Below are positions 1 to 15,100 of a stretch of 64,000 nucleotides of DNA, one piece after another; the stretch's first letter is position 1, and each line of letters begins with the position of its first letter. The notes under the pieces are model-generated. The model was not told where the DNA came from and did not search any database. It was given only the letters and a program-made list of their open reading frames with translations. The position numbers and the translations under genes were made by a program. Origin of the DNA: Mimachlamys varia (lineage: Eukaryota > Mollusca > Bivalvia > Pectinida > Pectinidae); contig OX392532.1 in assembly GCA_947623455.1 (NCBI GenBank), positions 6,700,501-6,764,500 on the forward strand. The letters run 5' to 3'.

Positions 1-194
1 GTTGTCTATAGAGAAAGCAACCTCACCAGACTCTTGTATTGCAATGTAGTCGTCATCAAAGTCAACTAGGATGTACTTGTCATTACACACATAACGAACT
101 TGGGACGGATTTAACTTAATCCCATCGTAAGACTTGAGAAGTTTGCCTTCTGTCAAATCCCACGTTTTCACGGAATCTTCATCGTCATCGGAAC
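1..194 (-). CDS. Gene A exon 18 (partial): WD repeat
   Basis: From the acceptor at 195-196 the exon encodes a blade ending DSVKTWDLTEGKLLKSYDGI, then YVCNDKYILVDFDDDYIAIQ, and continues past the window edge. It is the direct counterpart of the exon at 63011-63388, which has the same length up to the cut and nearly the same protein. Confidence 0.9.
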
Positions 195-3100
195 CTAAAG
201 TAGATAAGCAAATGATCACATTGGACTTTCAAACATGATGAATATGATTGGATATTGCCCGATTTGTATCACACACTAGGATGTCAAATTGGTTATGTTT
301 ACTTGTTCAGGACTTTGTGGCTTCTTATGAAGTCTAAAATCAATCAATTAAATACTACTCGAGACATCGAGTTGGGCTTGTTTCAGCAATTGCATAAAGT
401 CGCATTACTCTGTAAACGATGCTTAACGATAGTTAGTATCGAACGCGTCCTAGATCTTTTAACATCATTCAACCATCCTATAAAGTTTGGAGTTAATCCG
501 TTGAAACAAATCCGACACGGCAACAAAATCGTAATCCGAACGAAAAGCGATTGATAAACAAACTTACATCACTCAAAATTAGTTAAATATTTAATTACAT
601 GAAGGCCTGGTATCCTCATAGTTAATACAAATCAATACATAGAGTTCCTCACAATCAGCACAGTAATATAAGTAATATAATAATAATACAATACAAAAAT
701 AACCACATAAATAAATAAATAAAAAACAACAACAGAAATACGAATAGAAACGAGGTTGACCTGAAGATCAGCCGGTGTACACAAAATAAACAACTGGTAT
801 ACAAGTACCGGTGTATATTGAAATAAAGGAACATTCTGGTGATTACAACTAAATAAGGGCAAAATGAACAATTTTTTTTATCACGGAGGCCCTTGGAAAT
901 ATACAAAAGAATATGATTAAGTGACCCGGACTACTGGATTGCTTGAGTATTTAATGCAGACGCTGTTAATTCATGTGATAATATAATGCATCCCGTCTCC
1001 ATATAAAGAGGTATGTTTAGCTTTGATGCAAGGGAGTTACATATGATAAAACAACTTACACGAAACTGCCACTTTCCCGTCTTGTCTGATATCCACTGAC
1101 AGAACAGGACCCTGGTGTCCGGTCAAACAAAAGACTAACTGACCACCCGGTTTTATAAGGACTTCCTGGTCAGGAGCGAGGAGCGGCACATTGCATTGTT
1201 TACACTGGCTCAGGAGGTCTATGGTGAGCTGGGGTAAACAACGAGTAAAATATAACTACAAAATGATAACACTATTTATTATCTTCCTTAGTCCATACAC
1301 AGCGGTTATTTTGTTTGGCCATGTTATGCGATGATAACTACAGTTGGTCACGTTTAAATTGAGCTGGTGACAAAGTGAAGCCATCAATGATAAATGTATG
1401 TCTAACGGACACTTAATTGTAACAGTCTATGGTCAGGTTAGGAAATGTTCACCCCACTTAATCGTCACAGTCTATGGTCAGGTTAGGAAATGTTCACCCT
1501 ACTTAATCGTCACAGTCTATGGTCAGGTTAGGAAATGTTCACCCCACTTAATTGTCACAGTATATGGTTAGATTATGAAATATTAACCCCAGCTTGTGGA
1601 AAGAATGTTGTTTGAATGATATTTGTACTCTTTATAATGATGTGATATAATTCCCGTTATAACTTATTCATTTTGCGTGCATTTTAATAGACCATACTAG
1701 TAATAAACCCATACATACCTTCTCTCCTGCCAATCGATCCATGAGTTGTGGAGCCAATTGTAAGGGGTCGTAAAGTAGGGCACCCTGGGACATCTCAAAC
1801 GCCGCTCCTACAGCCTCAAGGTCACGGTCTTTAGGGTATAGCTTTCGGGCAAATGCGAAATCATCAAGGACATGTCTGATTTAATAAAGAAAATATGAAC
1901 ACATTTGTGAAGTATACAGGCTAGAAAGGTAATTATTGCCTCATCACTTAAGTTAGAATTGAAACGGGTTCAAAATACTTATTAACCGATGTACAATTAC
2001 TTTGATGTACAATTGACACTAATGACGTGACACTTACCGTACTGAAGACGCCACAACTTTAGCCTTTAAAAATTCAAAATTCAGCAGACATTCGTTCTTG
2101 AGTTCCAGAACGTCGACCTGTGTCCTGTGATAGGGGGCGTTATTCAATCTCCGCATATTATACGTGTCTCCGTGGATTAGGGGTTGACTCGAAACATGGC
2201 GGTCATCCTCACCAGACTTTTTCTTCTTATCCACATATGGCTTTTTCTTTCCTTTAAATGGATTGGAAGGATACAAAAAATTAAAGTCCTAACAAATCTG
2301 ATTTTCCAATTAGAATAAGTAAGATAGAGCTGACAAGTTCCGTTAGTATCAATAAGCCTTCACCATTAGAATTACATTGGCAGGAATAAGGCTTGACTCA
2401 CCATCTGCCCATTTCCCACAGAAGAAGTCCGCCAGGCCCTTGTTGATGTTGACAGACATGTTGGATTTACAGTACCTGGCTCGCGCGGCCTCTATAAATT
2501 GGCGGTGATACCAATACAGTACACGGATTCCGTCAGATCCTCGCTCAACTATGGAAATCAACGAAATTAATTCACTTAATTGGTGGCTGTATAGCAAATG
2601 GATTAAGTCGGATCTTCTCCCAACTATAGGAGCAACAGAAGAGAGAAAAAACCTGCTTTAAAAATATCATTAAGGTATAATTATTTTCGATACATTTTGC
2701 TTATTTGACTTATTTACGTACATCAAATGGCCGATCAGTTCTTACATTTACTTTGAAAGAATTAGAATAAAAATTAGATGGCCGCCAAACTATGAAAACT
2801 ATTTTTCAAATAATAAGTTATGAATTAAGTTATATTTCATAATTTGTCTGTATATTGATCTTTTTTTTATAAATTAAGTGCAAACCTACCTATATACTGC
2901 TGTATTTCCGCTTTTAGTCGGACCAGAAGAAGGGGAGGTAACCGTCTAACTGGTGGCACCCAGAACTGGTACACGTCATTAAGTACGTCATCGTCACATG
3001 ACAAAATGTCCTCGAGCTCCGACTCTGACAAACCATTCCTGGCTGGGAAGTAACATACGTCATGGTTAATTCTTTCATTTAACACAAATAAAAGCTTGTT

Positions 3101-6100
3101 TTTTCTGTCTGTAATGTAACACATTCTCTAGTATATCACAAATCCTATTTTCCCTCCATTCGGAATGTGTTTAGTAGCTTTTTTGCATCTCCTTTGAAGT
3201 TAAAAAAAATATTGAATGTGTTGCTCTTAAAATGGGAATCATTTTGATGATATCATAAGCCACTGAATCGTCTGAATGGTAAAAACCATTACTGAAATTA
3301 TAAACATGTATTAACGTTTTAAAGAAAGGCGAGATTACTAAACAAAATAAGTGAGAAAGGCCTGTCTGATTCGCTGATTAAAATCACATGTGCTGGATAG
3401 CACACAGATGTAACACTTCCTGATCGGCTTTGTGTTTTGTTTTGTTTTATATTTACACGTCACTTCGATTCATTCACTCGCACTAAATGTAATTTCTTTT
3501 GGTGTTGGCAGCTGTTCAGGACTATCACGTAGAATGTAATAAAACTTTGATTATGTTACGAACACTGTACATTATTTCCCTGTTATGAATGGAGAATTGT
3601 CGTTAAATTAATTTATAATTTCTTGCTGAGTGACAGCATCTGATAGATTTTTTACACTTTCCCAAAAAGAAAATAGTTTGCAGCTTAAGGACAATTTTGT
3701 TTACTGAATACGTACAGGCAGTTAAATAACCGAGGGCCCTTGACACGAATATCTGCCCGTGACTCGTCTCCAGCTTAGAAAACAGGGTATCAATGCTGCT
3801 TCTGATTGTCTTCTGTAGAACAGTTTCACTTTCGTCCAAGTAGGAATGCCAACTTTGTGCACTTTCAAACGACAGTTTCAGGAACAGTGGTAGCGGGCAG
3901 TGGTACACACATTTGTTGAGTAAGGTCAGCTGTGTAGGGGTAAGAGTCCTGTTACGGGATTTCAGCCATTGCTGTATTATACCCTCAGCGTCAGCAGCTT
4001 CAAGTTCAGGCACAAGCCAGAAGTCTTCTTCGTCTTTGAACATAGCCTGTATTTGTTAAAAAAAAGAACATACAGAAGCGTCAACAAAGTCTTAATCCGA
4101 ACTCAAAATCGATTAAAGAGGCAAAATATGAACAAAAGAAAGTTTTACGCGTAGACACTTTTAAAAGCACAAAATAATAAGATCGGGTGTTCTGGGAGAG
4201 TATACGTCTTCTGCTTCATGGACGACACCCGTCATATAAATCTAGGTTAGATTCTAGTAAATGTCATGACCTCAAAGTGAGATCTGAGTCTTCATTCTCA
4301 AGCACAGGAGGCATACTAATGAGCATATTCAAAAACGTACATCTTTATATCATACAAGGGTGTAAAATATTTCTCAATGAGACCAAGATGGCGACCATAA
4401 AACGTTCCCAAAGTTTCATCAACCTGTCCCTATCGAATCCATGTGCCATAAGTTTGTTCTTCAGTTGACATCTATCACGAAAATATTGATATTCAGAGCA
4501 ACTTCAAGAAGAACGAATCCATGTTGCGACACGTAAAACAACATAGGATGGGGAAACAGGGATGATATTATCAAGAATGGAAAAGTTCACTATCGGAAAA
4601 TCTAAATCGGAAAATCTAAATCGTCACGTTTATCTTCCAGGTTAGTAGTAAGATGCCCGTGTTGGTAATAGTTTTAGTAAATATTGAGGTAGGAAACTGA
4701 TGTAGAAGAGTTTGTTTTGTTATCTGGTTTCTGTAATCCGTCCTGATAAGCCCCTCGACGAATTCTGCCTCAAAAACAAGCCAGGCAAAACGTCGGGCAC
4801 AGGTTGTCCCTGTTGGAATGCCAAGTGTGTAGAGGAATCTTTCCTCCAAACTCAACAAAGAACCAGGAATTCGATCATTCGTACTATATCTTACTGGGTA
4901 TATTTCAGCCTAGTTTTTATTGCGTTTTTCACAAAATATGCTTCAAGTAGGTCTTCATTGATGTTAATCATAAAAAGGAACGTAATCGTTCAAGCACTTA
5001 GTTTTACATGATGACATAAAGTTCTAGGTTATTAATATAACTGAATACACAAGTTTATGTTAAGGTGTAAGCGTTGAAGAAAGAGGGAGATGTAATTCCT
5101 ATAACAATTTACAACGTATAATATTGATGATACCACACGTAACCACACATATCATCGTAAAATCATTGTTGTTCATATCTTCACATTTTGAAATGAATAG
5201 AATCTTTCTTCACCTTGAGCTTTGGAAAGCATTCGAACTCCTCGTCCTCGAGTGTTGACACTATGAGTTTGACGTGCTTGCTAAGCGTCCTCGGTAACCA
5301 GAAGAGACTCCGAGCATTATGGGATATATCGATCTGGTCTAAAGAATCCAGAAGGACGACGAGAGGCTGCTCAGGTCTGGCAAAACTCATTATGACATAT
5401 TCCATTTCTTTATCCAATTCTTGTAGGCTCTGTTATAAAAATGATAATACATTTCTTAATCTATGTTCAAATAAAATTATTTCTAATCGAGTTTAAACAA
5501 TTAAGAAGTTCCTGTTATATGATTCAAGTAATTATTCATCAGGCAAATCTATATTTATATATATTATGACAACCAGGTTCCGCTATTTTCGACATTTTAC
5601 ATTAGGTTACCCCATTTTAGTGATTACTTCGCTATGACCTTAACGTTGTCATTTCCAAATGTGGCAAAACTTTCGTCCATATTTCGTCTTCAAATTAGCA
5701 GAACAATAAAAAAAACAAAAACCAACAACTTTATACCATCGTTTGATAATAATTGTGCCCCAATGACAATAGTCTCACCTCTGGATTGTGTGACTCCTGT
5801 TTGTAAATAGCCTTTATCTGACCGATGATGGAGAGAAGGAGGCCGCTGATATTTGAACTGTCAGGTGTCGTCCCAATAAATCTATCAAGGCAAACAGCAG
5901 ATTTCAAATAATAAAGTAAGTAAAATAATGTTTGTATTCAGGCCTCTTTCGTCTCGTTCGTACCGAGAACAACACAATTTTCCTTTGCTCATGATGTGTC
6001 CCTAGTTTACCGATCCCGAATTTATCATATTTTCGAATTATTGATGGAGATATCATGATGGTAAGATATCACCAACTCTCCTTGTAAACCGGGATGTGAT

Positions 6101-9100
6101 ACTGGTACTTGAGGGAAAGTAAACGCAGCAAACACTACATGCAGTTGCTAAATCAACGATTATAACGGCGAAGTCATTATGTTTACCTAAGCACGACGGC
6201 GGGCTGTGTGTTTGGCATCCAAGATCGGACGTTTTGGGCTGCCATTGCCATCAACGAGGTCTTTCCACATCCAGAGGCCCCGTGAATGATCAGCGGCTTC
6301 GTCGAAGTAGATTTGATGTACGTCTTTATTTTCTATAAATATACATATCAGTGAACCTATCAGCGTGATAGAGCTATACACGATTTCTCCTCATAGGAAT
6401 CCTGGTTCAAAAATATGACATGTTTTCGTTTATTTTACAAATATTCAAGCTTGAAAGTTGTTCAAGAACTTTTATTGTTATGAAAGAAGAATACGTAACA
6501 CACACATATGCTGTACCTTTTAAATTTAGTAATAGATACAGTATGTCGAAACAATGAATTAAACTGCATCATACAGCTGTTTCGTCCTCCTAGGACTCTT
6601 CAGTGATGATAGGGGCCAAAAGATGGGAAACCAAAATTTCTAAGCTAATATAGAAACAAAAGAGTTGGGTGCGTAAAACCCTTTAAATTTATAGTTTAGA
6701 TGTAAAATCAAACTAGTTCTGTATAATTTCAAATCGTGTACTACGAAAATGTGTATATTATTTACCGTGCCACTACTCAAATGAGATTAACTGGGGCTAT
6801 GCAGAAAAATATGTCTTAACTGAAGCCTAGAAAAATACTAGTACACATTAATGTATCCACCATTGCTTACTTCTAGGGACGCCTGCCTGCCACAGAAGTT
6901 CTCACACTTTTTCTGACAGAATCGTATGTGTTGGCAGCATTCCAACATGAGAGGATCGGACAGTTCCCTGGCTGACCGCTGTTTTATCCCAAGGTCAATC
7001 AACCGGACCATTTCCTTGAAAAAATCCTCAGTCATAGTGTTAAGGTATTTCTGGTGTTCAGGATAATCGGGGTCAATGCCTGCATAAGTAGCATTTGCGT
7101 TAAATAGTTGTTACATAACGGTTTCATTTACTGACATGCTTATTACTTAAAATTAAATTAAAAAGATTTGAAATCATGAAAAGAGCAAATCTATATAACG
7201 CTCTTGATAGTAAATCAAATTGCATTGCATTTTGGCATTGCAGATCTGGCACTTTCGGGAGATTTAAGAATATGCAATCAGTTATAACAAATGTAGGATT
7301 TTGGAATGTCTGCAAGCGTCTGTTTCGTCAGTAAGGTTTGTTTATTTTGCCTTAAATGTCACGTCTTGGCATTTTTTTAAAACCACATCGAGAAATATTC
7401 CTCCTATATATGTTCGCGCATCATCGCGTGGTGCAGGTTTGATCCTGATCCGCCAAAGGAGTGGGTGGGTTTACGAAAAAGAGGCTGCGGCGGCCATCTC
7501 TGAAGCGCGATCTAAGATTAATATGTCATCCACAAATGCCCACCAACAATCCAGCGAAGTCACATCATATTGTCATCTTCGCTTAGCTCAATATCGCATT
7601 GATTATCAAATGTGTATTGTTATTCGCAGAGTATAGATGATGTGTTACGTACCTTTGTCCGTCCACTGGACGATGCTCTTGTGGATATTTTCTGCTGGGA
7701 GGTGAGATGTCATCTTTGTTTCCTCAAGGGTATTAAGCAACATACGAGATTTCTGCCAGTACTCGTCAGTCCCTCCTGAATCTAGAAACATGTGTATTTC
7801 CTGTTTGATTCAGTTACTAGTACACTTGATAGTATAAAGCAAATGCACAATTAATTTTATTGTTTTTTTTTAAATGCACGACTCATTGTACCCCAGTTTG
7901 ATGTACAACACTGTACAGTTAAAATTTGTAATTGACTAGTGATCATACTGTATTATATTTGGAAGAAACTTTCACTGCCGTACTCTATTTATTTTAAACT
8001 AGCGTATGTGCTATACATATATATAGCTACTGTATCCATGCCGTGTTGTACTGTGTCTGTGACGTGTTGTACTGTGTCTGTGACGTGTTGTACTGTGTCT
8101 GTGACGTGTTGTACTGTGTCTATGACGTGTTGTACTGTATCTGTGACGTGTTGTACTGTGTCTGTGACGTGTTGTACTGTGTCTATGACGTGTTGTACTG
8201 TATCTGTGACGTGTTGTACTGTGTCTGTGACGTGTTGTACTGTGTCTGTGACGTGTTGTACTGTGTCTGTGACGTGTTGTACTGTGTCTGTGACGTGTTG
8301 TACTGTATCTGTGACGTGTTGTACTGTGTCTGTGACGTGTTGTACTGTGTCTGTGACGTGTTGTTTGTGACATATTGTACTGTGTTTTGAGGTGTTGTAC
8401 TGTATTATCTGTGACATGTTGTACTGTATCTTTGGCGTGTTGTACTGTGTCTGTGAGGTGTTGTACTGTATCTGTGACGTGTTGTACCGTATCTGTGACG
8501 TGTTGTACTGTGTCTGTGACGTGTTGTACTGTGTCTGTGACGTGTTGTTTGTGACATATTGTACTGTGTTTTGAGGTGTTGTACTGTATTATCTGTGACA
8601 TGTTGTACTGTATCTTTGGCGTGTTGTACTGTGTCTGTGAGGTGTTGTACTGTGTCTGTGACGTGTTGTACTGTGTCTATGAAGTGTTGTACTGTGTCTT
8701 TGACGTGTTGTACTATATCTGTGACGTGTTGTACTGTGTCTGTGGCGTATTGTACCGTGTCTGTGAGGTGTTGTACTGTATCTTTGGCGTGTTGTACTGT
8801 GTCTGTGAGGTGTTGTACTGTGTCTGTGACGTGTTGTACTGTGTCTATGAAGTGTTGTACTGTGTCTTTGACGTGTTGTACTGTATCTGTGACGTGTTGT
8901 ACTGTATCTGTGGCGTATTGTACTGTGTCTGTGAGGTGTTGTACTGTATCATCTGTGACGTGTTGTACTGTGTCTTTGACGAATTTTACTGTATCTGTGA
9001 CATGTTGTACTAGTCTATGACGTGTTGTACTGTATCGGTGACAAGATGTACTGTATCTGTGACGTGTTGTACTGTGTCTGTGACGTGTTGTACTGTATCT

Positions 9101-12100
9101 GTGACGTATTGTACTGTATCTGTGACGTGTTGTACTGTATCATCTGTGACATGTTGTACTGTATCTGTGGCGTGTTGTACTGTGTCTGTGAGGTGTTGTA
9201 CTGTGTCTGTGACGTGTTGTACTGTGTCTATGAAGTGTTGTACTGTGTCTTTGACGTGTTGTACTTTATCTGTGACGTGTTGTACTGTATCTGTGGCGTA
9301 TTGTACTGTGTCTGTGAGGTGTTGTACTGTATCATCTGTGACGTGTTGTACTGTGTCTGTGACGTGTTGAACAGTATCTGTGACGTGTTGTACTGTGTCT
9401 GTAACGAATTTTACTGTATCTGTGACATGTTGTACTAGTCTATGACGTGTTGTACTGTATCTGTGACGAGTTGTACTGTATCTGTGACGTGTTGTACTGT
9501 GTCTGTGACGTGTTGTACTGTGTCTGTGACGTGTTGTACTGTGTCTGTCACGTATTGTACTGTGACTGTGACGTGTTGTAATGTGCATGTGAGGTGTACG
9601 GTATCTGTAAATAATTTAACTTTAACACATTGAAATGTATCATAATCTTTCTCTCCAAAACAGTTTTATTATAGACGTCTTCTCAATAACAATGTTTCCT
9701 GTGTATAACGTTTATCTCGTAAGCGTGTTAAACAATATTATAGGTTTCATCTCCATGACAGTTCTGGCGAGTTCTGTACTATATTAGGGAATATACTCCT
9801 ATAAAGATTACGTAACACAATATAGATAAATCAGGGAATACCAAACTGTAAACAACATAATAACCAAAACGCAAAATCGATTAAGCAAATAAAAAAAGGA
9901 TACACTTGAAAAAACAAGAGAATAAGACCAAGTGTTCCAAAAGAGTAGGCGTCTTCTGCTTCATCGACGACGCCCACCATATACATCTAGGTCAGATCCA
10001 AGTTACCGTCATGGTCTCAAAGGGCGAAATGATGTATGGCGCCCAAATACAACAAGCAGCGATACTAATGAGCATATTCAAACACGTCCACCTTCACATC
10101 ATACAGAATATGTCTCATCGAGACAAAGATGGTAACCATAAAACTTTCTCAAAGTCTTCATTTACCTGCATCCCTGTGTCGTAGGTTTGTTTGTCGGCAG
10201 ACGACATCTATCTAGAAATCTCGATATCCAGAGCAAGCGTTAGGATAATGAATCGTATGCGACATGCAAACACCATAAGTTTGAGAAGCAGGGATGTAAC
10301 TATCAAGAAAGGGAAAGTTCTCGATCACAAAAAATCGTCACGTTTATCGTACCGATGAGTAGTCAGCAGCCCGTGATGGTGATTATTTAACTACAAATCG
10401 AGGTAAGAAGCTGGTGAAGAAGAGTGTGTTGTGTCCTTGATTTCAAGTTCAGTAGGGTATATATGACTGAGTAGTTCAGCAAACTTCTTTGGTGTTCTTA
10501 ACCGAATTTGATCTTGAACTTCAATTACATATTTTTTGGTTTCGCATTAACATTTAATGATGACCTGGGGCTTGACTATCTATTCGTAGACTACATTATT
10601 GGTATTATGATCTACTGAATAGCAAGTAGTTTTGCAAAAGTGACCCGATTTGGGTACTGTCACCGATTTTGGTACTGTGACCTTACATGTCAAGCTTAGA
10701 AGTCATTAGCTGCTACTTGCAGTTTTTATACTGTATACGTAATACACTCACCTATATATCTTCTGAGTGTTTCATTCTTGGTAGGGTCGATGCTCTCTAT
10801 GTCGGCGATTTTTCTCCAGAACCACAGACAGCTTGGTTGAGGGTTGGGAACATCGAGCATGCCTTTCTGGATCTCCTTTTCTGTAACTGCACACAAAAAC
10901 AAATACAAACTTACTGCATTGTGTCAATAATATACAACTTACATCATCACTAATTTTGAAGAATATACTGAAGTGCAATGACTACGTCTTTAAGTGGTAT
11001 TTAAAGATTTTAATGCAAACTTTAAATTGATTTACATCAAATTATATGTAGCTTGTCTTTTTAAAAACCATTGAGCGTTTCATCGTTACTTGAATCAGCT
11101 ATTATATCTTATTTCAGTGAGAGAGCCTGACATCAGGCGATTTAATACATGTCCTGTATTTCATGCTGTTATCCTATATCGTATATACCCTAGCAGTCAG
11201 ACTAATTCATTACACTGGAACTCAGTCTATAATTGTAATTGACAGTAATGGGTATTAAATATATTTCCGCTGTTTTACGCTATGATACCATGCCTTCATT
11301 ATTTCGTCATCGACACATGTTGCCTGCCGTTATTATTCGGGCTCGTAGACTAGTTTGAAACATATCTTAAAGTATAGAGATCGAGCATAGGTTTTGTTTG
11401 AAACACACTATTTTTATGTCGCTTCTATAGAGGACTTTTGTCCATCCGCCGTACGACGGAGATGCTGCTATATTTAAACAGACACGTCATATAACGTCCA
11501 TAGGTATACCACCAAGGGAGTAGGCTCTAAGGCTGTGGTCAAATCCTTTTGACATTATAACATCTTGTCAATAAAATTTGTTGAAATGAAACTTTCAATG
11601 TATGATTGGAAAATTGGATAGTTCCTTTACCTGGTCGTACTCTCTTGTACTTTTACGAGGGTTCCCATGTAACTATTTCCTTTGTTCATATTTTGATTTC
11701 CATTTTGGATAATGTTTTGTTGACGCTTTGGTATTATCTGTTTTTTCTTTTGTTAATATTATTTTTCTTTAGACGCTCCATTTGTGGCATTCTTAAGGAA
11801 TACAGTGATTCCTTTTCTATTATAACTATTGCTTTCAGGTGAATTTTATATATTCTTGTGTGTTGATTTCTACTCTATTTGATGCGTTTTATAATATTTG
11901 CCCGTATCATGCCGGTTATCTTATACATCATAATCATTACTGATTTATGACCCAATAGTCTCGTAACATGCAAAATTGTAAGTTACTTTTTTTCATACTA
12001 TATAAGCAAATAACGACTATTTGACTTTACTGTAGCTGTCATTTGTGTATATATATGCAAGTATTAACTAACACATGTATTTCATTCATAGGAGGGCTAT

Positions 12101-15100
12101 GTGGAAGATTAACCTTTGGCCATACATGTATTTAACCTCAGGAAATAAAGTTTTAAGTATTATTATTATTGTGGACTCGAGCTGGTCTTGAAGTGATGTA
12201 GATAGGGTTACTTACTGGAGACGTAGTACTTCTCTGCCTCCTCTGTAGTGAGCTTGGCTCTAGCTGACGCTTCAAACAAGTCTTGTATTTTATACTGAAT
12301 ATCGTCCCATTCACCTTTGGCCACTTTCTTTAAGGCTTTATCGTTGCTCATTCGGTTAGGTATGTATTTACTGATGGGTTGTAACACGTATTCGGGGGGA
12401 ACAGCATTGTCATCACGGAGATACCATCTAAAATGTTAAGATAAGTTTATAATACATGTACATTTGTTTATACAACGACTATAATACCATTAACCTACGG
12501 CCGTTTGACAAATAAAATTCGTTTATAAAATGCGTTGCATTATATCCAATTTAACTTGGTTTTTTTTTTATTATAGAACTACATTGAATAATGACGAAAT
12601 TTGACAGCGCTGTTTTGAAATGAATAATGACTACCAAAAGTAATGTATATATATATTTTTTTTGCTTCAAGTATTATTTTTGCAATATGCAATTCTAACA
12701 ATATGTATGATCTACTCGATTCTTTCAAAAGTACTGAAAAATATGTGTATGACATACTTCGATAAAAGGTTTGAAAATAAAAAAAACCCCACTTACTTGG
12801 TTAGAAGAGTTTTACCTTCCTCATCATCCACTCCTCCTAAGAGAGTATGGAACTCGTCCACGGGAACAGTACGTGGTGGGCTACGGTACCCGTACTTATT
12901 GGCGAGCAGGGACTGTGTGTATATAAAATTGTCAGAGGACACTTATAAAAGATCTGGAAAGTAGCAATACTTTCCGCCAGTCATCAAACTCATCTGGTTT
13001 GTTTCCGTTTAACAGCCCATTGTCAATTTTTGAAATAGTGTTAATTGTATGTACACGAATAGCTATTTACTGATCAACAATACTCACAACCAAGTTTGGT
13101 CCCGTAGAGAATATAGATACTCACAACGAAGTTTGGTCCTGTGGAGAGTTGCTGACAAAGCTTTAGTTCGGTCATACATAGATCGAACGTTGTGTGGTCG
13201 TCGGCGGCATCGTCACGGATTCCCCATCTCATGTCAACCACCTGAAACTCGTATCCTCGGCTTTGGCAGTGCGAACGTAGTCGGGGGTACGCCTCCCTCA
13301 TCCACGTGTTTCTCTCGTACATAGTGTCTGTCCATTTACAATACGGGAAATGTAACACACAGTACAGCGTTTCCATAAACATAGTTGAAAGTTATCAAAA
13401 TATTAACTTTCAAGTGTTTCAAGTTACCAATAAACTATAACAAATCTTCAAACTAATGATCTAACAACAAAACTCAATGTCCACCTGTATTGAACAATTT
13501 ATTCATGTCACCAAACCTAATGCAGCTAAAGATAAATATAAATCACTCACGGCTCACTGAATATTAAGATATAGGAGCTATTCAATGGTTTACCGTAAAA
13601 CACAGATATTTCACAAGTACGGCAGTTTTTAAAAAAAAATATTTTTACGAGTGCGTAGTCAATCTTCTTCAAGGTAAAAATAGGGACCTCTCGCCTGGCG
13701 GCCCACGCCCTCTCCACGTTCGAAGCAAACGTGGATAGCCGACGGAGAGTGGATGAGATCCACGATGGAGTGTGGAGTTGACATTTTCTATAACTTCTAT
13801 CCACACCTAACCTCTCCACCAGCAAACGTCACGTTCGTATATCCCCAAGCGAAATGTAGTCTTAGTGAGTGAACCATATTTGATCTTTAAAGCGAAACCA
13901 TTAAATTTTCATTTATTAAATTTTTTAGATTCTTAAATGTAACAATGAAAACATTGTATACAAATAGAGCGCAGTATATCGGACCGTAACCTATATCATC
14001 ACTGGTGAGGATAAAGAAGATTAAAAATGTATAATCGTTTGTAAAGCTCATTGAGCTTAAGCCACACCCCGTTTCTACCCAAAACAAAATGGCGTCAAGT
14101 TCGTCTATCGATGAACATTCCACTGTATGATAGGCGTACGTTAAAAAGGTAACAAAGCAGCGAGGACCGATCGAATGTATTTGTAGAATAAACTAAGAAT
14201 AAAACGTAATCAGTTCTTGTTCTTACTTCTTTTTATTCATGAAGCGTTGATTCTATCCATGTGTTTGATCCGGAATCAAAGCAAATATTTCACTGTGGCT
14301 GTATCGTATGAATTTGCACAAAAATCTTCACAGATCTAATTACGCGATTTTGTGGATACGAACATATGGCATGCATTTTGTTAATGTTAATCGAAGTGGG
14401 TCGTTTACATACGTTCACGAAGAATCTAAATCAAAATATTCCGCCAACAACATCCAGACCAAGCGCTCGCCAGTACTTTATGGGCGTGGATAAATGACCG
14501 ACTTTTGAAAGCTTCTTTCTGATTGGTCAGTTGGCTATAGAAGACACGTCCCTGGCCAGGGCACAGAGTACTTTACTACCTACTTATAGCAAGGAAATAC
14601 AATGTATCTAAACAAATTCGCGTATTATTTGTCAATGAGTATTGGTTACATCATATAAACCGAGCAATATGTCAATTATTGTACGAGAGGGGCGGTGCTA
14701 CTTCTCGAGCGCGGAGTGCGAGAGAGGTTAGCTCCGCCCCTCGAGTACGATAACTGACATATTGCAAGGTTCCTATGATGTAACCGACTTTTCGCATAAA
14801 GTGTCACGTGACAATTTCAAGAGAAAAATTTAATCATTATCAAAAAAAATATAACAACATGTCAGACTCAGTCTCAGGCCAGTTAAAGCATATGACGACA
14901 GACGATCTGGACGATCAACTGAGAAATCGCCATGAAAGTAACCCGAACTTAAGTCCTACCGATTTCGGAATTTTGACTTTTTTTTTACTATAATGGCGAT
15001 CAAAGAGAAGCAGGAAATACCTATTATAACCGCTTCCCAGATTCCTCATTTATATACGTACCTGTGAACGTACTACTGGTAAAAATCCTGACGATTTTAC

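Noticed and set aside
7301..7636. 111-codon plus-strand ORF in gene A intron 7
   Set aside because: No recognisable domain or codon pattern and no support beyond being open.
7939..9633. Many long ORFs rich in CCTVSVT, LYCVCDV or HVTDTVQ repeats on both strands
   Set aside because: They are produced by a 21-bp tandem repeat without stops in several phases and lie in an intron of gene A.
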